Source: Shewanella livingstonensis
Lineage (GTDB): Bacteria > Pseudomonadota > Gammaproteobacteria > Enterobacterales > Shewanellaceae
DNA length: 64,000 bases
Reading direction: 5' to 3'
NCBI RefSeq assembly: GCF_003855395.1
Contig: NZ_CP034015.1
Span: 1,374,001 to 1,438,000, forward strand
The notes beneath the pieces are model-generated. The model made no database searches. It saw nothing but the letters and a program-made list of their open reading frames with translations, and had not been told where the DNA came from. The position numbers were made by a program, and so were the translations under genes. Shown here piece after piece: positions 37,296 through 46,738 of the stretch. The first letter of the stretch is position 1. Each line of letters starts with the position of its first letter.

Positions 37296-38099
37296 CTAAC
37301 TGCTGCTATTAACTGTTTCATTTTTTGGTATTAGTAACTCGATAGTATGCTCAAGTAGCGCTTTATCGCCAACCTGTCCATGACCGGGTACGACTATTTT
37401 TACTTGAGGAAATTGGGCTTGTACCTTGGCGATAGTTAAGGGCCACTGCTGTAAGTCCGCTTCACCTGTGTAACCTAATGTGCTTGAGTTAAGCGATTTT
37501 ATTAAACACCCACCAAATAAGATTTGCTGTGTCGGCAGCCATACCACTAGGTTGTCTTTGGTATGCCCTGCACCTAAGTCATACACTTCGACTAAATCCG
37601 TTTTCATAATGTATTGCATGCCTGTAAAAGTACTTTTAGCGGTAGTTTTATCATTTTCGGTTAAAATTTGTTGAGTCGTTTCGGACACTGTAGTCGTAAT
37701 ACCTTGGCGATTAAGGTAACCGATACCGCCAGCCCGATCTTGATGTGAATGGGTTGAAATACTGGCGACGGGGATAAAACCTTGCTGAGTTATCCAGTCA
37801 ACTAATTTTTGGGTATCGTTGTCGGTCCACGGGGTATCAATAATAAATGCTTGTTTATCCTTAATCACTACAAGGCCGTTGGCTTCGACTAAACCGAAAT
37901 TACTGACATTTTTATAGGAGTGATGTAAGTACACGCCATCGGCAAGCTTGGAAATACTTAATTGGCCTTCAAGGCTGGATGTTACTGATTGGATTGTTGT
38001 CGATGTGGGCTCTACTTCATGACTATAGCTAGGTAAGCTGAGCATAAAGGTCGCTAAGCATATAGTGCGCCATAAGCGGTGTAGATTACGGTTAATCAT
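37296..38099 (-). CDS. Subclass B1 metallo-beta-lactamase
   Basis: All B1 zinc ligands are visible: HSHQD (two His and Asp) near residue 115 followed by RAGG, the third His in GAGHTKDNLVVWLP near residue 179, Cys in FGGCLIKS near residue 201 and the last His in PGHG near residue 243. Cys in place of His with HxHxD marks subclass B1 (IMP/VIM type). A signal peptide (LHRLWRTICLATFMLSLPSYS) directs export. I chose the start at 38099; in-frame ATGs at 38111 and 38174 are alternatives. Chromosomal B1 enzymes are known from cold-water Shewanella (SFB-1, SLB-1), so this is probably intrinsic. It hydrolyses beta-lactams including, in most B1 enzymes, carbapenems. No integron or insertion sequence is adjacent. 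Confidence 0.9.
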   Translation of the reverse strand: MINRNLHRLWRTICLATFMLSLPSYSHEVEPTSTTIQSVTSSLEGQLSISKLADGVYLHHSYKNVSNFGLVEANGLVVIKDKQAFIIDTPWTDNDTQKLVDWITQQGFIPVASISTHSHQDRAGGIGYLNRQGITTTVSETTQQILTENDKTTAKSTFTGMQYIMKTDLVEVYDLGAGHTKDNLVVWLPTQQILFGGCLIKSLNSSTLGYTGEADLQQWPLTIAKVQAQFPQVKIVVPGHGQVGDKALLEHTIELLIPKNETVNSSS

Positions 38100-38157
38100 A
38101 ACAGTGTCCATATTTTCCTGGGTAACAGGCGAGGAAATAAAAGCTAAAGTAGCCATG

Positions 38158-39489
38158 TTACACAGGTTTATCATGGGTTTTAGTTTGATAAACAGAAAAT
38201 AATTTTGCTACGTTTACTTTGGCATTAAGTTTTGCCGCCAGTAAATACATACCTGCTAATTTACGATGAATAAAAATAGCATCTGTAGGTGGGGTATGCC
38301 ATTCATTTTGTTGAGTACTCATTACTTTTCCTGCCTGGGTAATGCGTTTAGCTAAATTACTTTGGCCAAAATCGTATTCGCCATCAAAGCACAGTGGTTC
38401 GCAAGCTTGATAAAAGATATCAATAATTAATTGCTGCTGGGCAGGATCAATTGAATCTTGAAAAAAACCAATTTGTTTGGCTGCTAATGCCATTTGTGTT
38501 TTGTCTTGTTGTGCAGCCCCGAGCATCAGTTCTAGGTAGCCATTTGATAAAGTATCACTAATGGTTCGGGTAGCGCCAAAGTCGAACAAGACAATTTTTT
38601 GAGTGTCGGTTTGATACTGAAAATTGGCAAAATTGGGATCCGATTGAACTAATTTAAACTCAAATAACTCTTTAAAACATAAACCCATTAACGAGGTCGC
38701 TACCTGGTCACGCACCCCTTGCGGTGATTGCACTAATGACTCAATAGCCACGCCTTCAACAAACTGCATGGTTAAAATACTGTTATTGCTAAGTTGTTGA
38801 TAAACCTTAGGCACAATAAAATGACTGTCGTCGCCCAGTTGTTGTTGATAAAGTGCAATTTGATCCGCTTCGAAATGATAGTCTGCCTCGTTGTGCAATT
38901 GTGCTTTAGCTTCAGCTAATAGGGTGTCCAGTTTAACATTTGCCGGAATAAGCCGAGAGACTTTTAATAAGGTGGCCACATTGTCGATATCGCTGTCGAT
39001 GCTGTCTCTAATACCGGGATATTGAATCTTAATTGCCAGCTTTTCACCTGTGTCTAAATAGGCTAAATGCACTTGGCCAATAGAGGCTGCGGCAAAAGGG
39101 CGTAATTCAAATTGAGCAAATGGCGTAATCCAATCGCTGCCCCAGTGCTCAACTAATAGCTGAGTTAATTGTTTATGTGGCATGGCTTTAGCGCCTGAAC
39201 GCAGTTTGGCTAATATTTCCGCTAACTCGGGAGGTACTAAATCGCCGGCGTCCATTGATAACATCTGGCCTACTTTCATCGCTGCGCCGCGCAGTTGTGA
39301 AAGTTTGTCGGCAACATGGCCAATGTTGGAGGGTGTCATCATCAGTTGTTGCATTGAGGGTGATTTACCTTGGCTTAACTGTTTTGCGCCTTCAAGCAGT
39401 ACGTTACCCGCTAAGCGTGAAGCCAGTCCACCCATTTTTGATAATCGAGATAAACGGCTGGTTGGCACTTTGGCTTCATTATTTTTCAT
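38158..39489 (-). CDS. ABC1/UbiB-type atypical kinase family protein
   Basis: The 443-aa protein shows the family's KxGQ motif in LRGAAMKVGQMLSMD near residue 68, then FAAASIGQVHLA near residue 128, the ATP-binding lysine in LAIKIQYPG near residue 148, and the catalytic/metal pair LVQSDPNFANF and IVLFDFGATR near residues 276 and 295. Relatives act as ATPases in ubiquinone biosynthesis or lipid homeostasis, but this one is not next to ubi genes and lacks the C-terminal membrane helices of UbiB. It may be co-transcribed with the beta-lactamase gene just downstream. Confidence 0.88.
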   Translation of the reverse strand: MKNNEAKVPTSRLSRLSKMGGLASRLAGNVLLEGAKQLSQGKSPSMQQLMMTPSNIGHVADKLSQLRGAAMKVGQMLSMDAGDLVPPELAEILAKLRSGAKAMPHKQLTQLLVEHWGSDWITPFAQFELRPFAAASIGQVHLAYLDTGEKLAIKIQYPGIRDSIDSDIDNVATLLKVSRLIPANVKLDTLLAEAKAQLHNEADYHFEADQIALYQQQLGDDSHFIVPKVYQQLSNNSILTMQFVEGVAIESLVQSPQGVRDQVATSLMGLCFKELFEFKLVQSDPNFANFQYQTDTQKIVLFDFGATRTISDTLSNGYLELMLGAAQQDKTQMALAAKQIGFFQDSIDPAQQQLIIDIFYQACEPLCFDGEYDFGQSNLAKRITQAGKVMSTQQNEWHTPPTDAIFIHRKLAGMYLLAAKLNAKVNVAKLFSVYQTKTHDKPV

Positions 39490-39759
39490 CAGTTCTCACT
39501 TTGTCGCAGCACTATTACCGTACTATATCGATTTTAGCCATTGTACGCTTTAGTTGATTATTTCGTTCACTATTAGTACAGATTTAAACATGGTTTGTCG
39601 CCTCAAGATTAGAATGATAATTATGTTATTCTATTGAAATAGAAATGATTGAACTCAGTAGTTAGGCCGAGTTATTGAACTAATACATTGAGCTAAGTCA
39701 TTGAACTTGGATTCAGTCGACAATAGTTGATCAATCATAATAATAAAAAGGACTCTCGT

Positions 39760-41334
39760 TTGAGTATTATTGACCAATATTTGAGCCAAGCGGAATCGCT
39801 GTTTCAATCTAAAAATTATTCATCAGCCAGAATGTATGCACGTAAAGTGGTTAAGCGTGATGATAAACATGTCGGTGCCCTAGCTTTATTAGGCCATATT
39901 CATTTACAGCAGCAACAATATGCTGAAGCCGAACGCTGCTTTTCAAGTGCGGCCGCGGTTAATCCTGAGGTGATATCAGTATTAATGGGTTTACTGACTA
40001 TTGCGGAGGTGAAACAAGACTTTTTCTTGTCGAAAACTTATTTAAAACAGTTGATTAAGCTGCAGTCGTTAGTTGGGAGATATCGTTATAAATTGGGGTT
40101 AGTCGCGACTAAAGTGGGCGATATGGCGTTAGCTGAGCAATGTTTTCAATGGTGCTTAGAACATGATTATGCAGAACCTGAAGTGCAGCTTAATTTAGGG
40201 CACATTTATAAAGCTAAAGGGGAGACTGAACGTGCAGCTGATTTTTATCAGCAGTATATTCAATTAAGCCCAAAACAAGTTGGCGTGGGTTACTGGAGCT
40301 TAGCCGATTTAAAACAATATCGATTTAGCGCTACGGATTTAGGATTACTACAAGATTTTACATTGGATGAGTCGCTGAGTAAGCAAAATCAGGCATTAGT
40401 TTATTTCGCCTTGTGTAAAGCCTATGAGCAAACTCAGCAAATCGATAAAGCATGTGAATCGATGTTATTGGCCAATGAGATTATGGCGGTTCACCGACCG
40501 TTTAAGCAGCCTTTATTTGCCCAAATTGTGTTGTCTTTGCTTGGACATACGCCGTCGCCGCATATTGATAGTTTGCCAACATCGAGTCAAACACCAGTGT
40601 TTATTGTTGGCATGCCGCGCTCTGGTACTACATTAGTTGAACAGATTTTAGCGTGTCACACCGAAGTTGGTGCTACCGATGAGTTACCGTTTATGGAGCG
40701 ATTTGCGCTGCAAATGGACATGGCTGGCGGTTATCAATCGCGATTAAGCCAACTTTCTACTAATGAAATTATCCAATTCCGCCAACGTTATTTAGCCGAG
40801 GTGAATCACTATTTTACCGATTCACCAACTTATGTGATTGATAAAAATCCGAATAACTTTTTACATATTGGATTAATTAAAACCTTATTTCCTCACGCTA
40901 AAATTATTAATGTGGTGCGTAACACGGTCGACAATGGTTTGAGTGTGTTTAAGCAGTTTTTTAGTTTCGGTCACGATTATTCGTATTCGTTTGCAGGTAT
41001 TAATAGTTATTGGCAACATTATTTAGACATTATGGCCCATTGGGACACACTGTATCCGAACGAGATTTTACATGTGTGTTTTGAACAACTGGTGCGAGAA
41101 CCAGAGTCGCAAATTCAACGTATGCTGGACTATTGCGAGTTAACTACGCAGCCACAATGCTTTACTTTTTATGAGTCAGATCGTGCAGTATTAACACCAA
41201 GTGCGAGTCAGGTTAGGCAACCAATGAACCCTAAGGCTATTGGTCAGGCTGATAAGTATCAACCCTTTATTACTGGGGAAATTGCCGAGCTGGATGCGAT
41301 AGCAAAAAAAGCCTCGCAGCAATTTTTTGGTTAA
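39760..41334 (+). CDS. TPR-sulfotransferase fusion protein
   Basis: I chose TTG 39760 because AAGGA at 39748-39752 is ideally spaced; an in-frame TTG at 39727 has no such site. The 524-aa product has TPR helices over residues 5-170 (for example HVGALALLGHIHLQQQQYAE and the next repeat) and a sulfotransferase domain over residues 270-500. The latter carries the PAPS 5'-phosphosulfate loop VGMPRSGTTLVEQIL near residue 283 and a 3'-phosphate segment INVVRNTVDNGLSVFKQFF near residue 385. It probably transfers sulfate to a protein or glycan; the acceptor is unknown. It converges on two related genes at 41.4-43.7 kb. Confidence 0.88.
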   Translation: MSIIDQYLSQAESLFQSKNYSSARMYARKVVKRDDKHVGALALLGHIHLQQQQYAEAERCFSSAAAVNPEVISVLMGLLTIAEVKQDFFLSKTYLKQLIKLQSLVGRYRYKLGLVATKVGDMALAEQCFQWCLEHDYAEPEVQLNLGHIYKAKGETERAADFYQQYIQLSPKQVGVGYWSLADLKQYRFSATDLGLLQDFTLDESLSKQNQALVYFALCKAYEQTQQIDKACESMLLANEIMAVHRPFKQPLFAQIVLSLLGHTPSPHIDSLPTSSQTPVFIVGMPRSGTTLVEQILACHTEVGATDELPFMERFALQMDMAGGYQSRLSQLSTNEIIQFRQRYLAEVNHYFTDSPTYVIDKNPNNFLHIGLIKTLFPHAKIINVVRNTVDNGLSVFKQFFSFGHDYSYSFAGINSYWQHYLDIMAHWDTLYPNEILHVCFEQLVREPESQIQRMLDYCELTTQPQCFTFYESDRAVLTPSASQVRQPMNPKAIGQADKYQPFITGEIAELDAIAKKASQQFFG

Positions 41335-41335
41335 C

Positions 41336-41363
41336 AAAATGGCGCCAATAAGGCGCCATTTTT
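41336..41363. terminator. Bidirectional-type terminator after the TPR-sulfotransferase
   Basis: AAAATGGCGCC pairs with GGCGCCATTTTT around a 5-base loop, directly after the stop at 41334. A and T tracts flank both sides. Confidence 0.85.
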
Positions 41364-41448
41364 ATTCTAGCGAGATGATGACTTTTGTACTTTTTTGCAC
41401 TTCTAGCATTTGCTCATTCGTAATACGCAATGCCAACTAAAGTGAGTG

Positions 41449-42627
41449 CTAGCTGACTTTACCGTGACAGGCTTTATAGCGTTCGCCGCTGCCGCACGGG
41501 CAAGGGCTGTTACGCGACTGTGGTGCTGAAAAAGTATTCGTACTTGCTGTGTTCGGCGCTTCAGTAGGTGTTTGATTTGTGCTTACCGCAGCTTTTACTG
41601 AACCTTTAGCTGTATTTTTAGTCGTTATGTTAGGCGCTGCTGCTGAACTATTGTTACCTTGGTGTTGATCACTTAGTTCGATATTCATACAGGCGACAAT
41701 CACTAATTGTTCAAAGGCTTTTATCGCCGATCCTGAATGCATTAACTGTAACGATTTAGCGCACTGTAATGCTTTGATCATGGTTTGCTCTCGCAGTGCA
41801 TGATAATGCGGCCAGCCCGCTTTAGTGCATTCAAATTGCAGCCATAACATCCGCCAATCGGCAACAAAGTCTGTTATTAATAACGAAAATGCATTCACAT
41901 CAGCAACTAGATTTTCGGGGTTGTGTTTTACTTCAGCTAACAGCTCATTGGTTAAATATTCAATCTCTGCTGCAGGCATGATCACCGGGGCATTAAATTG
42001 CTCGGTGGTAATGTCGTGAGCTAAATTGGTTTGAAAGTCGATAGATTGGCATTTTAATGGTACTGACTGATTGTCCGCTATTGAGCGAGAGTGTTGAAAA
42101 ACAGTGCGCCAAAATCGGCTAGAACCCGCAAGGTCTACCACTAAATGCACTCGATATTGGTCGCTGTTGTTTTCTACTTTGTGTAGCTTCCATGAGTCGA
42201 AAATCCAACATTCACCCGCGCCCATATGAACTTGTTTGTCGTGGCAAAAAAACTGCACTTGTTCAGTGGTGGTGATCGGAATATGTACCCGCACGCGTTT
42301 ATACCAATGGTAATTAATGTCTGAATGCAAAGGGACTTGTGCACCAGGGGCTAAACGCATTAATCGTGAACGACTAAGTACTTCGCCAAATGAGGCTAAT
42401 ATTTGTTTGATATAAGGACTTTTCTCTAACGCCGATGTGGGCTTCATTGGTCCTTTAAAGTCATTATTAAAATCGCCGTTAACTGAAATTAATGGAATAG
42501 CTGAATTACCTTGAAAACCTTCATGATGAGTGACCCAGTCGGACTCGGAAATTTGCTCGACTTCTTTGACTAATTGGCTGACATCAAAGGTGTAAGGTAA
42601 TTGATAAAACTCATGGGGTAACTTCAT
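41449..42627 (-). CDS. Aspartyl/asparaginyl beta-hydroxylase domain protein with SEC-C tail
   Basis: The 392-aa protein has a cupin-type 2OG oxygenase domain over residues 60-190: LAPGAQVPLHSDINYHWYKR in one run near residues 91-110 gives the first iron His/Asp, and DSWKLHKVENNS near residue 145 with RVHLVVDLAG gives the distal His and the 2OG-binding Arg. A helical part and a low-complexity Ala/Thr linker follow. The protein ends with NSPCPCGSGERYKACHG, a SEC-C zinc motif. The preceding gene in the operon ends with the same motif. Confidence 0.85.
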   Translation of the reverse strand: MKLPHEFYQLPYTFDVSQLVKEVEQISESDWVTHHEGFQGNSAIPLISVNGDFNNDFKGPMKPTSALEKSPYIKQILASFGEVLSRSRLMRLAPGAQVPLHSDINYHWYKRVRVHIPITTTEQVQFFCHDKQVHMGAGECWIFDSWKLHKVENNSDQYRVHLVVDLAGSSRFWRTVFQHSRSIADNQSVPLKCQSIDFQTNLAHDITTEQFNAPVIMPAAEIEYLTNELLAEVKHNPENLVADVNAFSLLITDFVADWRMLWLQFECTKAGWPHYHALREQTMIKALQCAKSLQLMHSGSAIKAFEQLVIVACMNIELSDQHQGNNSSAAAPNITTKNTAKGSVKAAVSTNQTPTEAPNTASTNTFSAPQSRNSPCPCGSGERYKACHGKVS

Positions 42628-42645
42628 AATTTGGCTCTCTGCTGT

Positions 42646-43692
42646 TTAGCTTAACGCACCATGGCATTGTTTAAATCGTTTACCTGATCCACAAGGGCAG
42701 GGACTGTTACGCGGCACATTATTATAGATAGCATCTTTTGTTAATGGCTTTGTTAATGCTGTGGCCTGTGGTGTGATTAATGATGTTGCTGGCTCGGCAA
42801 TATCATGGTGCTGCCATTGTGTGGCAAATAATGGCTGACCGTGTTGATGTAAATGGTGATTTACTTTGTTAAGTGTAGCGGCAATGCTAGGCCAAATTTG
42901 TGCGATATCATGATAGTTTTCGAGCCATTTATCGGCTTTGGGTGTTGAGATGGTGTAACGAGAATGCGGCAATGGTTGGCTACATAATTGTGCCAATGCT
43001 GAGTCAAACTCGGTAGCGGTAAATTGGCATAGTTTTTTAACTGTTTGCTCAGGTTGGGTAATTAACTGATCATAAGACAACATACACCAGCGAGAAGGGT
43101 CGATTTTTTGTAATGAATTAATTATCGCGTCATTAGCCTCTTGCCATTGAAATGCTGCTATAGATTGCAATGATTGCTGATTTAACTGTTGCCATTTTTC
43201 AGGCAATAACAGTGACCAGTTGCGTTTATCCCACCCTGGTAAGTTAGGGTAAGTGACAAACTTATTCGACCGCCAAGCCTGCATAATACTACTGATATTT
43301 TCTTTTGGTTCTCTGACGAGGTAGATAAATAACGCGTCGGGAAACAGCGCATTAAAAAAATCGACTCGTAAGCTATTCTTGGGGGTTTTCTCTAAAAAAC
43401 GGATACTCGTGTCGCTATTTTTATCGGGCTGATTACCTTGGCTATCTTGCAGCGCATCGCTAAAACGTTGCAATAACTGCTGACGTAAATCATCATCAAT
43501 ATCCTGCTCGGTTAAAGCATTAGAGCTAAATTTACGGTAGGCAATATTCAGTTTAGGAATGGTTTCAATTAGCGCGTGGCTTTCTCCGCCAATAGTGAAT
43601 ATGGACTGACTTTTTGATAACACCTCGAACAACAGAGTACTGCCTGAGCGGGGCGCGGATAAAATAATAATGGGCCGATCAAATAGGTGCAT
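42646..43692 (-). CDS. Sulfotransferase family protein with SEC-C tail
   Basis: The 348-aa protein starts with the PAPS-binding loop IILSAPRSGSTLLFEVL at residues 8-24, has the 3'-phosphate-binding segment FIYLVREPKENISSI near residues 125-139 and ends with NSPCPCGSGKRFKQCHG, a SEC-C zinc motif (CxCGSGxxxxxCHG). Its stop is 18 bases before the hydroxylase gene start, so the two form an operon. The shared tail suggests both enzymes dock on the same partner or substrate; the acceptor is not known. Confidence 0.87.
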   Translation of the reverse strand: MHLFDRPIIILSAPRSGSTLLFEVLSKSQSIFTIGGESHALIETIPKLNIAYRKFSSNALTEQDIDDDLRQQLLQRFSDALQDSQGNQPDKNSDTSIRFLEKTPKNSLRVDFFNALFPDALFIYLVREPKENISSIMQAWRSNKFVTYPNLPGWDKRNWSLLLPEKWQQLNQQSLQSIAAFQWQEANDAIINSLQKIDPSRWCMLSYDQLITQPEQTVKKLCQFTATEFDSALAQLCSQPLPHSRYTISTPKADKWLENYHDIAQIWPSIAATLNKVNHHLHQHGQPLFATQWQHHDIAEPATSLITPQATALTKPLTKDAIYNNVPRNSPCPCGSGKRFKQCHGALS

Positions 43693-43752
43693 AGCGGTAT
43701 GATGTTATTGTTATAATTATTTCAACATCATACTCACACTGGCAACTTATGG

Positions 43753-44295
43753 CTACTTTATCAATTTCAGTAAGGCTTTAAAACGATCACCTTGGGCCAC
43801 ATGTTGCAGTTCAAACAGCAGTGATTCTACATTAGTGAGTTGGGCACCATCATTAAGCATCATCTGCACTCCTAGGACTTTATTGTCTGTCCCCCTTGAT
43901 GAAACAGCATCGGCAACAAGATGTACTTGATAGTCATTGGCTAATAAGTCTTTGCAGGTTTGGTAAACGCAAACATGGGTTTCAATACCCGCTAAAATGA
44001 CATTATTGCGCTTTAATGTTGTGAGCTGTTGTTTTACTTCGTCACAATGCCAGCCACTAAAGTGCTCTTTAGCAATCGGCTGAGTGGTTTGCGACAACAA
44101 TGGTACGAGTTCATCGCTGGTGTGGCCTAATTTGTCGGGTAATTGTTCTAACCAAATAATCGGGATGTCAAATAGCTGTGCCCCTTGAATTAATACCGCA
44201 AGCTTTTGGTGTAATTGGGCTGATTGCTGCATAACTTGAGCAAGCTTGCCTTGTACGTCGACAATCATTAATACACTTTGTTCTGCTGTTATCAT
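43753..44295 (-). CDS. Isochorismatase-family cysteine hydrolase
   Basis: A 180-aa protein of the YcaC/nicotinamidase-like family. Asp13 lies in LMIVDVQGKL, a basic residue in PIAKEHFSGW near residue 75 takes the Lys role, and the nucleophile Cys is in LAGIETHVCVYQT near residue 108. This completes the family's Asp-Lys-Cys triad. Members hydrolyse amides or isochorismate; this subgroup is of unknown substrate. It stands alone, divergent from the DUF2235 gene. Confidence 0.88.
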   Translation of the reverse strand: MITAEQSVLMIVDVQGKLAQVMQQSAQLHQKLAVLIQGAQLFDIPIIWLEQLPDKLGHTSDELVPLLSQTTQPIAKEHFSGWHCDEVKQQLTTLKRNNVILAGIETHVCVYQTCKDLLANDYQVHLVADAVSSRGTDNKVLGVQMMLNDGAQLTNVESLLFELQHVAQGDRFKALLKLIK

Positions 44296-44426
44296 GGTCA
44301 GTTACTCGAATCAATTTAGTGAGCTTTTGAGTATTGGCTATTTTGACCATGGTTAAAATAGGCATTTAGTCTATTATGGCTATGTTAATTGTTATGATTG
44401 TTCATGCTGGAGTGTCAGGGATTGAT

Positions 44427-45464
44427 ATGAAAAAACGTATTGTTATTTGTGCCGATGGAACCTGGAATCGGCCCGAAAAAGATCTTGAAAAAGATCACGC
44501 CACGAACTTGCTTAAGCTTGCACGTTCGATAAAGCCGATTGCAGATGATGGTGTGCCACAACAGGTATTTTACGATTGGGGAATTGGTTCGTACTATGAC
44601 TCAATGATGGGTGGCGCGACAGGGCGTGGCCTGCATAAAAATATTATGGATGCTTATCGCTATATCGTACAAAACTATTCACCTGGTGATGACATCTATC
44701 TATTCGGTTTTAGTCGCGGAGCCTACACCGTGCGTTGTTTGTGTGGCCTTATTAATAACTGCGGTATTGTGACTCGCCCAGATGCCAGGCTTATTCAACA
44801 AGCGTTTGACCACTATAAAATGAAAACTAAACCTTTCGCGCCAGAAGGTGATCGCTCGGTGGCATTTCGTCAGCAACATTCGCATCCATCGCGAGATGTG
44901 GCATTTGTTGGCGTGTGGGACACGGTAGGCGCAATGGGCATCCCGCTATCTTTTTTAGGCATGTTTGAAGATAAAGACGAATTTTATGACACCAAGCTAG
45001 GCCGTAATGTCAAAGTGGCGCGCCATGCTTTAGCCATTGATGAACATCGCAGTGATTTTGAACCGACGATTTGGCAACCTAGAACGGGTATTGATATTCA
45101 GCAAGTATGGTTTGTGGGCGCTCACAGTAATATTGGTGGTAGTGTTGCGCCCAATTCAGACGGTAGTACTTTGTCGGATATTGCATTGCAGTGGATGATT
45201 AACCAAGCAAAGGTATTTGATTTAACGGTAGAATTACATTTGTCGGATACATTATTGCCTAATCCTATGGCTGATATTGAACAGTCATATCGCAGTTTTT
45301 ATCGGGTTAAAAAACGCTTTATACGCGATCTAGATCCTGAGCAAGCGCCGATATTATTACATCAATCGGTTAAAACTCGTTGGCTGAATGACAGTAATTA
45401 TCGACCGAAAAATTTAGTAAATTACATTGATAACCATGGTTGGCCCGATAAACTGGTGCAATAA
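44427..45464 (+). CDS. DUF2235 alpha/beta hydrolase (Tle1-like phospholipase family)
   Basis: ATG 44427 has CAGGGA upstream; an earlier in-frame ATG at 44376 would add a hydrophobic run without an RBS. The 345-aa protein has RIVICADGTWNRP at the N-terminus, the nucleophile elbow LFGFSRGAYTVR near residue 93, an Asp in FVGVWDTVGAMG near residue 160 and a His in WFVGAHSNIGG near residue 231. DUF2235 includes type VI secretion phospholipase effectors. No VgrG, PAAR or immunity gene is nearby, so a housekeeping lipase role is equally possible. Confidence 0.85.
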   Translation: MKKRIVICADGTWNRPEKDLEKDHATNLLKLARSIKPIADDGVPQQVFYDWGIGSYYDSMMGGATGRGLHKNIMDAYRYIVQNYSPGDDIYLFGFSRGAYTVRCLCGLINNCGIVTRPDARLIQQAFDHYKMKTKPFAPEGDRSVAFRQQHSHPSRDVAFVGVWDTVGAMGIPLSFLGMFEDKDEFYDTKLGRNVKVARHALAIDEHRSDFEPTIWQPRTGIDIQQVWFVGAHSNIGGSVAPNSDGSTLSDIALQWMINQAKVFDLTVELHLSDTLLPNPMADIEQSYRSFYRVKKRFIRDLDPEQAPILLHQSVKTRWLNDSNYRPKNLVNYIDNHGWPDKLVQ

Positions 45465-45588
45465 TCTGTGTTAACACCATCATTAAATAACGAGTGTTAG
45501 CCACTAATAGCAGCCACTAATAGCAACCACCATTAGTCACCACTATTACTAACTACTATTAACCCCCACTTTGATTAAGGACAGTATT

Positions 45589-46455
45589 TTGCTACGTGTA
45601 TTTTTAACGCTCATTACAGTGATTGGACTCTCGTCTGTATCACTCATTATACCCGCGGCTGAACAGACTGCTTCAGATTATTTACAAGATAAGCCACCAG
45701 CTAAGCGAATTATCGCCTTGTCACCCCATGGGGTTGAAATGCTGTTTGCTATTGGGGCAGGCGAGTCAATTGTGGCAACCACTGATTATGCTGACTATCC
45801 CGCAGCGGCTAAAAATATCCCCAGTATTGGTGGTTATTATGGTGTTCAGATAGAGCGAGTGATTGAGCTAAATCCAGATTTAATTGTGGTATGGCAAAGC
45901 GGTAATAAAATAGAGGACATTAATCAGTTACGCGATTTAGGCTTTAAGCTATTTAATAGCGACCCTAAAAGCTTAGCTGATGTCGCCACTGATATTGAAC
46001 TGTTGGGTAAACTCACCGGACATTTGGCTAAAGCCAAGCAAGTGGCAGATGACTATCGTCAGCAGTTGGCTGATATTACGTTGCAAAACCAGATGAAGCC
46101 TGCGGTAAAAGTGTTTTATCAATTATGGTCAACACCGTTGATGACAGTTGCTAAAGGTAGTTGGATCCAAAATCTTATTGAAGTGTGTCATGGTGAAAAT
46201 GTGTTTTATGATGCTGCCAGCGAATACCCACAAATTAGCATCGAAAATGTGTTACTAACTGGCGCTGAAGTGATTTTACAAAGCCAAGATGAAGGCAATA
46301 TTCTTGGTATCAATTGGGCCGATTGGCCTGAGCTGCCCGCGGTGAAAAACCACCATATATATCAGTTTGATGCAGATTTACTGCACCGTGCAACCCCAAG
46401 AGCTATTTTAGGTGTTAATGCCGTTTGTGAGGCGTTGGATAAAGTAAGAAATTAA
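45589..46455 (+). CDS. btuF: Cobalamin-binding periplasmic protein
   Basis: TTG 45589 is preceded by AAGGA (45577-45581) at seven bases; an upstream in-frame TTG at 45571 overlaps that site. The 288-aa product has a signal peptide (FLTLITVIGLSSVSLIIPAA) and a class III binding-protein fold: RIIALSPHGVEMLFAIGAG near residue 37, then IGGYYGVQIERVIELNPDLI near residue 77. This matches BtuF, which hands corrinoids to BtuCD. It is 23 kb from btuCD, with no riboswitch core found upstream, where there is only a simple CACTAATAG-like repeat. Confidence 0.8.
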   Translation: MLRVFLTLITVIGLSSVSLIIPAAEQTASDYLQDKPPAKRIIALSPHGVEMLFAIGAGESIVATTDYADYPAAAKNIPSIGGYYGVQIERVIELNPDLIVVWQSGNKIEDINQLRDLGFKLFNSDPKSLADVATDIELLGKLTGHLAKAKQVADDYRQQLADITLQNQMKPAVKVFYQLWSTPLMTVAKGSWIQNLIEVCHGENVFYDAASEYPQISIENVLLTGAEVILQSQDEGNILGINWADWPELPAVKNHHIYQFDADLLHRATPRAILGVNAVCEALDKVRN

Positions 46456-46738
46456 ATAATAAGTCGTATTTTGAGAGGGGGCGGCTTGTAATGTTTATTC
46501 AAATCTATCTTTTTCAATTCAGTATCCAAATGTTGAACAATGCCTTGTACCTGTTTTTGTTGCATATTCTGTAATGATTAATGTAATGTTGCTAAGTTGT
46601 TGTGATTTATATTGGTGTAAGTTCAGTGTAAATGGGGCTTGAAAAAAGATCTAACAAAAATAGCATAGGACGATTTCCTCTACGCTGCGTTATGTTTAAA
46701 TACAAGTAACACTTATCGATTTTAAAAGGATTAAGTAA

